NCBI GenBank assembly: GCA_934131175.1
Contig: CAKOZD010000004.1
Location: forward strand, 1-64,000
Origin: an uncultured Bacilli bacterium
Lineage (GTDB): Bacteria; Bacillota_I; Bacilli_A; RF39; UBA660
DNA: 64,000 nucleotides
Direction of reading: 5' to 3'
Below are positions 34,143 to 42,220 of this stretch, piece by piece (positions within the stretch are counted from its first letter, which is position 1; each line of letters opens with the position of its first letter). Position numbers and translations under genes: made by a program. The notes under the pieces were generated by a model. The model was not told the DNA's origin. It worked only from the letters and a program-made list of their open reading frames with translations, and ran no database searches.

Positions 34143-35228
34143 TTATAAATATCTTTCCCAATATTCAATTACATTAGGACTTACTGTGTTGTATACTGCC
34201 TCTATTGTATTTTTCATAACTGTTGCTTTTCTCCATACTGTTGTTCCATAATTTAGGCAACTTGCTTTGGATGAGGCCATCATGTATTCAAATGTTGATG
34301 CTCTATCTTCTTCTGCAGATGTTTGAGCATAAGCATTTACAAATGGAGCATCTTGCGAAAATGTTACATTATATGAATTGGAGTTAGTAATATTTCCATA
34401 TGAAAATCCTTGAGGATTTAATGTGTTCCAAGAATTAAAGTTTGCTCCCTTTTTAAACATATATCTTTCTATATAATGATATGATTCGTGATAGAAAGAT
34501 TCTTCAAATGGATAAGATACTGCAATTGAAATTACAGCATATGAATAACTTGAATCTGTTACTCCAGTAATACTATTTTCGGCATAATTGTTTATAAGCA
34601 TTATAGTTAGTGGAATTCCTCCATTTCTAATTTCTGAAAAAAAACCTTTTGGGTATACACTTAATGCTTGATTTAGTCTGTTTAGACTAGCGTTAATTGT
34701 TGTTGAATTAGTAACTGGTGTTGTTGAAACTCCTGCTACTGTATATCCACTTGTTTCATTTCCATACTTAATTGTTATTCCGTAAGTTGATTGAATAGTA
34801 TTTCTTAAGCTGTTATTTGTCTCTTCAAGTGTTGGTACATATACATTATTATTTTGTGTTGGTTGTTGCACTGTACCATTGTTGTTTGTATTCTGATTAG
34901 TATTAGTATTTTGATTAGTATTATTTGACTGATTATTGTTATTAGATGGAGTTTCTGTTGGTGTTTGGTTTGCATTATTATCAATTGTTTCTTCACTGTT
35001 AGTTGTACTAGTTGTTTGATTTCCTGGTACTACTTCACTATTGTCTATTGTCGAGATATTAATTGTTGATTTTTCTTCTTGTTCTACATCTTTTACTGGG
35101 TCAAATAAACTTCTACCACTAGCAACATTTAATACTATTCCATACACTAAAAAAGTAAGAGAGGCAACTATTAATATTTTGGCATAATAAGACCAACTAT
35201 TAATATTTTTCTTTTTCTTATTACGCAT
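34143..35228 (-). CDS. Membrane-anchored putative zinc metallopeptidase
   Basis: A 361-residue protein with a lysine-rich N terminus, one transmembrane segment (about 16-38), a low-complexity Thr/Asn/Gln linker (about 60-135), and an external domain. That domain has HESYHYIE, an HExxH zinc motif, near 240, and a later AEEDRASTFEYM that could supply the third ligand in gluzincin style. It is probably a cell-surface zinc protease-like enzyme; family assignment is tentative. ATG 35228 follows GTGGAGGG. It lies at the end of a run of four genes (37735 to 34143) likely sharing one promoter. Confidence 0.65.
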   Translation of the reverse strand: MRNKKKKNINSWSYYAKILIVASLTFLVYGIVLNVASGRSLFDPVKDVEQEEKSTINISTIDNSEVVPGNQTTSTTNSEETIDNNANQTPTETPSNNNNQSNNTNQNTNTNQNTNNNGTVQQPTQNNNVYVPTLEETNNSLRNTIQSTYGITIKYGNETSGYTVAGVSTTPVTNSTTINASLNRLNQALSVYPKGFFSEIRNGGIPLTIMLINNYAENSITGVTDSSYSYAVISIAVSYPFEESFYHESYHYIERYMFKKGANFNSWNTLNPQGFSYGNITNSNSYNVTFSQDAPFVNAYAQTSAEEDRASTFEYMMASSKASCLNYGTTVWRKATVMKNTIEAVYNTVSPNVIEYWERYL

Positions 35229-35249
35229 ATTAATTCCCTCCACTTACTA

Positions 35250-35777
35250 TTACTTAAAAAACATAACTATTAAAATAAATGATATTACTAAAACAACTAT
35301 CATAAGTAAGAATATCCATATATTAGCAATTCCACTATTATTTATTAAAATTTCTTCTTTCTTCTCATCTGTTTCAAAAAGTTTATTCAAATGATTGGCT
35401 TGTTCTTTTGTTAGACCATCTATTGTAATTAAATCATTATTACTTGATACAAGTCTAAATGTCATGAATTCATCTTTATCTAAATTAACTATATCATTTA
35501 TAATAAAATTCTCATCATCGTTTAGTCTCTTTATAAGTGAATCTAAAAAATCGTTATAAAAAGCATTATTACATTTAAATGTTACATCGCTAAATTCTTT
35601 AGTATCTCCATTTTGACTTACTATTTTTAATTTAATTAAACATTTTGAATCTACAATATCAATACTTAATATTATAGAACTACTTTTACTTGATAATCTA
35701 AATATATTAAATATTTTTTCTATATAATCATCGTAATTTTCTTCTGTTAAATTACTATCTAATAAACTGTTTTCCAT
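35250..35777 (-). CDS. Hypothetical C-terminally anchored protein
   Basis: A 175-residue protein of unknown function. Residues 1-145 are acidic and alternate beta and helical segments; residues about 150-173 form one hydrophobic segment (IWIFLLMIVVLVISFILIVM) ending in FFK, giving a tail-anchored cytoplasmic protein. AGGGGAG precedes ATG 35777, 10 nt after the Glu/Gln-rich protein. It belongs to the cluster DUF1292 protein - Glu-rich protein - this gene - metallopeptidase. Confidence 0.6.
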   Translation of the reverse strand: MENSLLDSNLTEENYDDYIEKIFNIFRLSSKSSSIILSIDIVDSKCLIKLKIVSQNGDTKEFSDVTFKCNNAFYNDFLDSLIKRLNDDENFIINDIVNLDKDEFMTFRLVSSNNDLITIDGLTKEQANHLNKLFETDEKKEEILINNSGIANIWIFLLMIVVLVISFILIVMFFK

Positions 35778-35786
35778 ATAACTCCC

Positions 35787-37439
35787 CTATTTGACTACTG
35801 CATTACTTTCTTGTAACTGTTTGTTTAATACACTTATTTGATCATACATTTCTTGTGCTTCGTTTATTTTTCCTTCTTGATATAATTTGTTTGCTTCATT
35901 CATCATTGCTTCTATATTTTCTGGTGATGGGGCAAGGAGTCCATTATCTACTAATTCTTGTACCTCACTATCTACTCCATTAACATTTCTACTTGCAATA
36001 GTTCCTCTTGAACTTAGTAAAGCATTTTGAGTTTGGTATGATGCTCTTAAATTAGTAACTTGTTTTAGTGATGTCAAAATTGCTTTTGGTGGGTCTTGTG
36101 ATGCTTTTATAAATGTCATTAGTGGCTCTTTTTTTAAATCTTCTTGATAAGTTACTTCTTCTTGATTTTCTATTGCTGGTATTGATGGAGCAAATTCTTC
36201 TTGTTGTTGTGTATCGGTAGTAATGCTTGGTGGTGCAACTACACCTTCTTCTGTAATTTCTGGACTTACTTGTTCTTCTGTTTCTTCACTTGGCTGCTGT
36301 TGTTCAGTCTCTTCTGTTGCTATTGGAATCAATGGTGTATTTTCTCCTTGACTTACTTGTTCAGATGGTTGTTCTGGAGCAACTTCTTCTTGATTTTCTT
36401 CATCTTCTTGTTCTATTTGAGGTTCTTGTACTTCTTGTTGTTCTTCATAAACTGTTGTATCTTCTGGTTCTTCTTGAACTAATTCAGTATTATCAGCTGG
36501 AGTTTCTATTGGTTGTTCCTCATAAACTTGTTCTTCATTTTGAACTTCTTGACTTACTTCAGGTACTACTTCTTCAGTATTAATTATAGGCTCTGTTGAT
36601 TCTATTTGTTCTTCAACTGGAGTTTCTTCTACATCAGTAGAGTTATCTGCATTTTGTTCTATAGGCTCAACTTGCTCTTCTATAGCAGGTGTTGATTGGT
36701 CTTCTATTGGAACTTCTTCTGTCATAACAGGTTCTTGTGTTGCGTTTTCTATTGTCTCTTCTTGTTCTTCTGTAGTATACGTTTCTTCCACATTTTCTTC
36801 TGTAACTGGTTCTTCTATTTCTTCAGTAGCAACATTTTTCTCTGCTTGTTCGACAGGTTCTACTACTTCTTCTTGTTCTTGTGCCATAATTGGTTCTTCT
36901 TGTGCACTTTCTATAGTTTCTTCTTGCACTTTGCTTGGCTCTACTTGAGAAGTACTTTCTTCAGGTACTTGTTCAATGCTTTCTTCAACTACTGGTTCTT
37001 CATTTGAATCAGTATAGTCATTGATTTCTCTAACAACATCAGGGTCTTGATTTACACTTTCTATTGTTGCTTCTTGTTGATATACAGGAGAGTTGATACT
37101 ATCACTTATATTATTTATATTTCCATTTTTCAAATCTGCAATTATTTCTTTTATATTTTCATCTTCTATACTGTCAAGGTCTTTTGAATAAGAATCTACT
37201 TTTTCAAGAGATGCTGAAAGTGTATTCATCGTAATAATAATTTGTCTTAGAGCACTTCTTTCATCTGCACATAATTTACTTAATTTTTCTTTAAAATCTT
37301 CATCCGTTGTCGTTGTTATTTTTTGTTCTATTTCGTAAAGTTTATTTTCTTCACTACTAATTATATCCATTAAAGCGGCTTTAATTTTAACTAAAACATT
37401 TTCATATTCTTGATTTTCATAAACATATTCAGTTATCAT
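35787..37439 (-). CDS. Glu/Gln/Pro/Val-rich repetitive protein
   Basis: A 550-residue protein in three parts. Residues 1-115 form a helical, coiled-coil-like head. About 120-430 is a low-complexity acidic region of irregular EExxxEP(V)E and TEE/QEE repeats, likely disordered. About 440-550 is a helical tail with TPR-like sequence (ANKLYQEGKINEAQEMYDQI). No signal peptide or membrane segment is visible, so the molecule is probably cytoplasmic. The strong base bias of the repeat creates spurious frames on the other strand. Function is unknown; scaffold or tether is a guess. Confidence 0.65.
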   Translation of the reverse strand: MITEYVYENQEYENVLVKIKAALMDIISSEENKLYEIEQKITTTTDEDFKEKLSKLCADERSALRQIIITMNTLSASLEKVDSYSKDLDSIEDENIKEIIADLKNGNINNISDSINSPVYQQEATIESVNQDPDVVREINDYTDSNEEPVVEESIEQVPEESTSQVEPSKVQEETIESAQEEPIMAQEQEEVVEPVEQAEKNVATEEIEEPVTEENVEETYTTEEQEETIENATQEPVMTEEVPIEDQSTPAIEEQVEPIEQNADNSTDVEETPVEEQIESTEPIINTEEVVPEVSQEVQNEEQVYEEQPIETPADNTELVQEEPEDTTVYEEQQEVQEPQIEQEDEENQEEVAPEQPSEQVSQGENTPLIPIATEETEQQQPSEETEEQVSPEITEEGVVAPPSITTDTQQQEEFAPSIPAIENQEEVTYQEDLKKEPLMTFIKASQDPPKAILTSLKQVTNLRASYQTQNALLSSRGTIASRNVNGVDSEVQELVDNGLLAPSPENIEAMMNEANKLYQEGKINEAQEMYDQISVLNKQLQESNAVVK

Positions 37440-37453
37440 TTAATCACCTTCCA

Positions 37454-37735
37454 TTATGCATTTGCTATTTTCTTTAATAGATTTTGAACACTAAGCCATT
37501 CATTATCATCAGTAATTTCTTGTAAGAGAAGATTTTCACCATTTTGAAGTATCTTTGAAATGTATATTACTTCATCTCCGTCGGCACCACTTAACTCGCC
37601 TTTTGAATAAACCAAATACGTATTTATTTGATCATCACTAATTAAATAAGTCACTAATTCAACTTCCATTGAACTACCATCTTGGTTTTTAACAACAATC
37701 ATTTTTTTCTCATTCGTACTCAAATTATTATTCAT
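37454..37735 (-). CDS. DUF1292 (YrzB-like) family protein
   Basis: A 93-residue small acidic protein resembling the DUF1292 family: two-stranded beta pattern VELVTYLISDDQINTYLVYSK followed by a conserved DEVIYISKI segment. Members occur widely in Firmicutes, and their function is not known. GAAGGAG precedes ATG 37735. It is the first gene of a four-gene cluster behind a good promoter. Confidence 0.7.
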   Translation of the reverse strand: MNNNLSTNEKKMIVVKNQDGSSMEVELVTYLISDDQINTYLVYSKGELSGADGDEVIYISKILQNGENLLLQEITDDNEWLSVQNLLKKIANA

Positions 37736-37762
37736 AGTAAAACTCCTTCTATTCTAAGTTAT

Positions 37763-37791
37763 ATTATAACTAATTTTTAATAAGAAGTAAA
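37763..37791 (-). promoter_or_regulatory. Promoter of the DUF1292 gene cluster
   Basis: Minus strand TTTACT (37786-37791), 17-nt spacer, TATAAT (37763-37768). The -35 box abuts the stop of the preceding redox gene. Confidence 0.7.
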
Positions 37792-39024
37792 CTATTTAAA
37801 TTGAAACATTAACCACTCTGGTTTAAATATTAAAAGTATTCCAACAACTAGCATAATAATACCTCCAAGGATGTGAGAATACTTATTATACTTAGTACTT
37901 ATTCCTGATACTTTCATTGTAAACATTGCAATAAAAAATACTATTAAATCATCTATTAAAAAGAAAAATATATAGATAAGTGTGTACATAAATTTCATAA
38001 AACTTGACACATTATTTAAAGCAAGTAATTCAGAAAACACAATTGGAAGTCCAGCAGAACAGGCAAGTTCCACTAAATTTACACTGATTGCTAGACCCAT
38101 TACTCCAATAAGTGCTAGAAAGAAACTTTTCTCATGTGTAAATTTTTTTATTTTATTAAAAATTGTTTTTCTCTTGTTTTTGTCTACTACATCACATCCT
38201 GAGTCTTTACTTTTTATAAAGCTTCTTAAATTTAATAATCCCCCTATAATTGCTACTAATGCAATTATATTTCTAATCCAAACTATTGTTGTTATTTTTA
38301 CGGCTATATTTATCCAAGATAACATTATTAACATATAAACTAGAGCAGAAGTTAATAAAAATGTTAATCCTAATGCCCACATTCTTTTTCTATCTTTCAT
38401 TCCTATTAAGACGCTTATTAAAAATAATAATATCCACATAGCACATGGATTAAATCCATCTACTAGTCCTATTACAATAGCAGATGTTGTTAGGGAAACA
38501 TTTTTCATATTAACTTTTCCAATTAATGGAAGAGAAAAAGTCATTTCATCATCTGTTTTTTCTTCACTTTCTTTAAACTTATCTTCTTTTACTTGTTCTT
38601 TTATTTCTTCGTCATCTTTATATGTTCCATCTTTTATTTTACTTACTACATCTTCATAGTCATTTTCTTCATAAAACTCTATTGCTCTTATAAGTTTACT
38701 TTCAGTACTATCTCCAAAGCCTTGGATTACGCTATTTCCAATTACTGTTGTTGGAACACCACTTCTTTTTATTGAAAAAGTCTTTTCTACATCTTCTAGA
38801 AGAGATGCATTTTCTTCGTTATACCATACTTCATATTCTACTATTTTTAAATTATTATAATTGTCTTTTATTGTATCTAAGTACTTTAATTCTGCTGCAC
38901 AGTGTGGGCAACCATCTCCTTTAAATACATACATTGTAATTATATCTTCTTCTTTAGCATTAACATTTAGAGTTAATAAAAAAAAGAAAGTTATAATTAC
39001 TAAAAAATTAATTACTTTCTTCAT
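37792..39024 (-). CDS. Secreted thioredoxin domain fused to CcdA-like thiol transporter
   Basis: A 410-residue membrane protein. It has a signal peptide (about 1-23), an external thioredoxin-like domain with CPHC near residue 39, a charged linker, and a six-helix CcdA/DsbD-type domain from about 185. The two transmembrane cysteines lie in GFNPCA and ELACSAGLP. It probably carries electrons from the cytoplasm to reduce disulfides outside. Its start overlaps the 3' end of the cytoplasmic thioredoxin-like gene by 17 nt, so that protein may be its electron donor. Third gene after a cysteine desulfurase. Confidence 0.82.
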   Translation of the reverse strand: MKKVINFLVIITFFFLLTLNVNAKEEDIITMYVFKGDGCPHCAAELKYLDTIKDNYNNLKIVEYEVWYNEENASLLEDVEKTFSIKRSGVPTTVIGNSVIQGFGDSTESKLIRAIEFYEENDYEDVVSKIKDGTYKDDEEIKEQVKEDKFKESEEKTDDEMTFSLPLIGKVNMKNVSLTTSAIVIGLVDGFNPCAMWILLFLISVLIGMKDRKRMWALGLTFLLTSALVYMLIMLSWINIAVKITTIVWIRNIIALVAIIGGLLNLRSFIKSKDSGCDVVDKNKRKTIFNKIKKFTHEKSFFLALIGVMGLAISVNLVELACSAGLPIVFSELLALNNVSSFMKFMYTLIYIFFFLIDDLIVFFIAMFTMKVSGISTKYNKYSHILGGIIMLVVGILLIFKPEWLMFQFK

Positions 39025-39286
39025 TTAATAAACCAACCTCTCTTAAATTATTTACCATATCAGAATAACTATATTCTCCTATAAATCTTTTTATTTCTTT
39101 ATCATTTTCCATTACAATAAATACTGGTAGTTTTTCTCCAACATTATACTTTTCTACTTCATCTTCATCCATATCTATATCATATGTTTCATAAGAAAAG
39201 TTATATTCTTTTATTAATTGGTTCCAAACTTTATTCATTACAAGACATCCGCTACACCAAATAGCACCTATTTTTATTAATTTCAT
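39008..39286 (-). CDS. Small thioredoxin-like protein
   Basis: A 92-residue cytoplasmic thioredoxin-fold protein with redox motif WCSGC at residues 10-14 and a cis-Pro region (GEKLPVFIV). It lies between a cysteine desulfurase (1 nt gap) and the CcdA-like protein (overlap). That suggests it passes electrons to the membrane partner or carries sulfur; the former seems likelier from the fusion next door. GGAGATAAA precedes ATG 39286. Confidence 0.85.
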   Translation of the reverse strand: MKLIKIGAIWCSGCLVMNKVWNQLIKEYNFSYETYDIDMDEDEVEKYNVGEKLPVFIVMENDKEIKRFIGEYSYSDMVNNLREVGLLNEESN

Positions 39287-39287
39287 T

Positions 39288-40409
39288 TTATCTCCTAAAA
39301 TCTAATTTTTTTATTTCTATTTCTAACTCTTTAATAAATTCGTCTATTTCTTCTTTTGTTGTTAAATATGAAATACTTATACGCATACTTCTACTTGCTC
39401 TTTCTTTGTCGTGGCATACTGCGAAAACCGCTCTTGAGTAAGAACCTGTTGAACAGGCAGTCTGTGTAGAAATATAGATTTCTTTTTCTTCTAATGCATG
39501 AAGCATTACTTCACTTTTAATATTTTTTAAACTGAAATTTACAATATTGTTAATAGAGTAATTATTACTATTAATATATACATCTAAATTTTGTAGTTTA
39601 CTTATTAAATAGTCATGTATTTCTTTTACATGGTTTTCTTTTTCTTTAAAATTATCATATGAAAGACGTAGGGCTTTTGCAAAAGAGACAATTAATGGAG
39701 TTGCTGGTGTTCCACTTCTATAAATAGTTGTTGATTTTCCTCCATGAATAATTGGTTCTATAACTAAGTTTTCTCTTTTTATTAAGGCTCCTATTCCTTT
39801 CATTCCAAAGAATTTTTGACATGACATAGATGCAAGGTCTACTAGACTGAAATCAAATTTAGTTTTACCTATACTTTGAGTAACATCGCTATGAAGTAAG
39901 ACTTTTTTATGACGCCTTACTACTTCACTTATTTTTTTCATATCTTGCATAATACCAACTTCACTATTAACTGATGCAATTGAAACAAGTACTGTATCAT
40001 CTCTTATTAGATTTTCTAAATCGTCTAAATCTACTAAACCATTATCATCTAATTTTACAAAGTCTATATCATACCCTTCTTCTTGTAGATAATTTAGAGG
40101 AGCAATTATTGATGAATGTTCAAGTTCTGTAGTAATTATGTGTTTACCACGATTTTTATACTTTGAAGTGACACCTTTAATTGCTAAATTATTTGCTTCA
40201 CTTGCTCCACTTGTATAAATTATTTCACTTTGTTTTACTCCAAGAATATTAGCAATTTGCATAGTACTAGCATCTATTATTTTTTTTGCTTCTATTCCTA
40301 GTTTATGTAGAGAATTGGGGTTTCCAATAAATTCACGACATACTCTACTATATGTATTAATTACTTCTTCATTTACTGGTGTTGTTGCACTATAATCTAA
40401 ATAAATCAT
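39288..40409 (-). CDS. Cysteine desulfurase (NifS/IscS family)
   Basis: A PLP enzyme that takes sulfur from cysteine to form a persulfide for Fe-S clusters or tRNA thiolation. 373 residues: YLDYSATTPVN at the N terminus, the TSGASEANNLAIKG stretch, the PLP lysine in SCQKFFG near 200, and the active Cys in TACSTGSYSRA near 318. Position and length fit the NifS/IscS class rather than SufS. GGAGGTAAAA precedes ATG 40409. It heads a three-gene operon with two thioredoxin-type genes, behind a leader of about 95 nt containing several partial inverted repeats. Confidence 0.92.
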   Translation of the reverse strand: MIYLDYSATTPVNEEVINTYSRVCREFIGNPNSLHKLGIEAKKIIDASTMQIANILGVKQSEIIYTSGASEANNLAIKGVTSKYKNRGKHIITTELEHSSIIAPLNYLQEEGYDIDFVKLDDNGLVDLDDLENLIRDDTVLVSIASVNSEVGIMQDMKKISEVVRRHKKVLLHSDVTQSIGKTKFDFSLVDLASMSCQKFFGMKGIGALIKRENLVIEPIIHGGKSTTIYRSGTPATPLIVSFAKALRLSYDNFKEKENHVKEIHDYLISKLQNLDVYINSNNYSINNIVNFSLKNIKSEVMLHALEEKEIYISTQTACSTGSYSRAVFAVCHDKERASRSMRISISYLTTKEEIDEFIKELEIEIKKLDFRR

Positions 40410-40541
40410 TTTTACCTCCTAAAACAACTATACTTTATTTTATATTTTTAACTATAAATTTGAAGTTGAATTTTACTAAACCTATAGTTGAATAACAAAC
40501 TAAACATATTATAACACGTATAATTCTTTTATTGAACAAAG

Positions 40542-40564
40542 AAAAAAGTTCTAATCTTTAGAAC
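40542..40564 (-). terminator. Terminator of the small alarmone synthetase gene
   Basis: Minus strand GTTCTAA, AGA loop, TTAGAAC, then TTTTTT, overlapping the gene end. Confidence 0.85.
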
Positions 40565-41201
40565 CTTCTTCTTTATAATTTGATTTATAATCTTCTATTA
40601 ATTCATGTAGATATTGCATACTTTTATCTAAGTTTCTTATTTCTTTTGCTCTTAGATTCATATTAGAATTTATACTTTCTGGTAATTCTTCAGGTAATTT
40701 GTATCTTAATTTATGATCAAGACTTGCCCAGCAATCCATTGCTACTGTTCTTATTTGAACTTCTGCTTCAATATATTCTGTTCTATCTAATAAATGAACT
40801 GGTACTAATAAGTTTATGTGATAACTACTATATCCACTATCTTTTGGATTTTTTATGTAGTCACTTTCATCTTTTACAATAAATTGTTTACTCGATTTTA
40901 ATATTCCAACTATTTCATAGACATCTGCAAGAAATGAACAAACTATTCTTATTCCTACTATATCATGAACATTATGAATCATATTTTCAACTGTTACATC
41001 TAGACCTTTTCTTTCTAGTTTTCCTTTAATACTAGAAAAACTTTTTATTCTTGTTTTTATATGTTCTACTGGATTATATTCATTTTTAAATTTATATTCT
41101 TCAAGTAATATTTCAAGTTCACTAGTTAATCTATTAAGAGCAAATGTGTATTTAAGCATTTCCTCTTGGAATTCGCTATTTTCTAATAAATCTATATCCA
41201 T
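40551..41201 (-). CDS. Small alarmone synthetase (RelQ-like)
   Basis: A 216-residue (p)ppGpp synthetase lacking the HD hydrolase and C-terminal regulatory domains of RelA. The synthetase domain is complete: KTRIKSFSSIKGKLERKG, the DIVGIRIVCSF block, KDSGYSSYH, EVQIRTVAMDCWASLDHKLRYK. A C-terminal helix allows oligomerisation as in RelQ. It would make alarmone under stress to slow growth. It has its own terminator, and a terminator also precedes it. The HD hydrolase at 29759-30202 may oppose it. Confidence 0.9.
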   Translation of the reverse strand: MDIDLLENSEFQEEMLKYTFALNRLTSELEILLEEYKFKNEYNPVEHIKTRIKSFSSIKGKLERKGLDVTVENMIHNVHDIVGIRIVCSFLADVYEIVGILKSSKQFIVKDESDYIKNPKDSGYSSYHINLLVPVHLLDRTEYIEAEVQIRTVAMDCWASLDHKLRYKLPEELPESINSNMNLRAKEIRNLDKSMQYLHELIEDYKSNYKEEGSKD

Positions 41202-41225
41202 TTTATCCCTCTTTTCTTTTTGGCT

Positions 41226-41258
41226 AAAAAATACTAATAATTTTACTTATTAGTATTT
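41226..41258 (-). terminator. Terminator after the 88-residue hypothetical gene
   Basis: Minus strand AAATACTAATAA and TTATTAGTATTT (orientation as read on plus) pair perfectly over 12 bp, then T-run; the stop lies in the hairpin. Confidence 0.85.
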
Positions 41259-41509
41259 TGATAATAATCTCTTTCTGCAATAGTAGATGAAATATAATCT
41301 AATTCTTCATCTACAATATCCATATCATTTAATATGTCTTCTACTTCAAATAATATTTCCTTTAGACTATTGCATTTTTTATAATTAATTTTGTATTTAT
41401 TTAATATATCAATTTCTCTATTAGTAAGTAAAATACCATTACCTATATCATTATATTTATTAGCATTAAAATCTATTTCACTTATAACTTTATTTATATC
41501 TATTTCCAT
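41243..41509 (-). CDS. Small hypothetical acidic protein
   Basis: An 88-residue acidic, helical protein with no membrane segment. It begins MEIDINKVISEIDFN and contains GNGILLTNREIDILNKYKI, which could be a helix-turn-helix-like pair, but this is weak. It follows the membrane-anchored 173-residue protein by 2 nt and is probably translated from the same mRNA, ending at a strong hairpin. Function unknown. Confidence 0.6.
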   Translation of the reverse strand: MEIDINKVISEIDFNANKYNDIGNGILLTNREIDILNKYKINYKKCNSLKEILFEVEDILNDMDIVDEELDYISSTIAERDYYQNTNK

Positions 41510-41511
41510 AA

Positions 41512-42033
41512 TTACCTACATGAATAACTATTATTTTTTAATTTCTTCATAAGTTCACCTGGTGTATATTTATCTTTTATTTTTAAAGTAATAACATCTC
41601 CACTCATGGTATTTGTATTAATATTCATGCCTAAATCTCCAGTTGATGAAAAATCAATATTATCAAGTAAAACTAATTCATCTTTAGAAATATCTATTGT
41701 TGCGATAACACCAGTTGATGTTATTTCATATTTTACACTTTTTCCTAAATATTCTAATGTGTTTTCTAAAGAATATTTTACACTATTTTGGTAACTCTCA
41801 TTATCTAAATACTTTTTAGGAAGTATAATTTTCTTTACTAAATGAATATTACTTATACTGCCATTATCTATTGTTGTAGTAACTACTTCTTTTAATGTAA
41901 CGTCGTTATCAAAATTAGTGGTCTTTTCACAGACAACTTTATCTTGTTGAAGAGTTGCAAATAAATATACTACTATTATAAGCATTATAAATGTTATTAC
42001 AATTGGTAGTTTCATACTTTTTCTTGTATTCAT
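41512..42033 (-). CDS. Hypothetical membrane-anchored extracytoplasmic protein
   Basis: A 173-residue protein with a basic start, one transmembrane segment (about 9-27), and an external beta-rich domain with a Cys near 34 and another next to the C terminus (SYSCR), which could form a disulfide. No lipobox is seen. GTGAGGTGATTCT precedes ATG 42033. It shares a two-gene unit with the 88-residue protein. Function unknown. Confidence 0.6.
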   Translation of the reverse strand: MNTRKSMKLPIVITFIMLIIVVYLFATLQQDKVVCEKTTNFDNDVTLKEVVTTTIDNGSISNIHLVKKIILPKKYLDNESYQNSVKYSLENTLEYLGKSVKYEITSTGVIATIDISKDELVLLDNIDFSSTGDLGMNINTNTMSGDVITLKIKDKYTPGELMKKLKNNSYSCR

Positions 42034-42193
42034 AGAATCACCTCACACATAAATTATACCATATTTTTTTATAAAACAAGTACTTATTTATTAAGTATTG
42101 TTCTTTTTAGACAAATATAGAAAATGTGTGTCTAATATTAGAGAATAGAAAGTAAATTATTTGGTTGGCTATAATTAAAGAATCTTATAAAAA

Positions 42194-42220
42194 AGAAAAA
42201 GGATATTAATCAATATCCTT
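42194..42220 (-). terminator. Terminator of the phosphoketolase gene
   Basis: Minus strand AAGGATATT, 4-nt loop, AATATCCTT, then T-rich tract; the stop lies in the hairpin. Confidence 0.85.

Noticed and set aside
36201..37007. Cys/Phe/Leu-rich plus-strand frames opposite the Glu/Gln-rich protein
   Set aside because: Antisense of a biased repeat; no ribosome sites or plausible protein composition.
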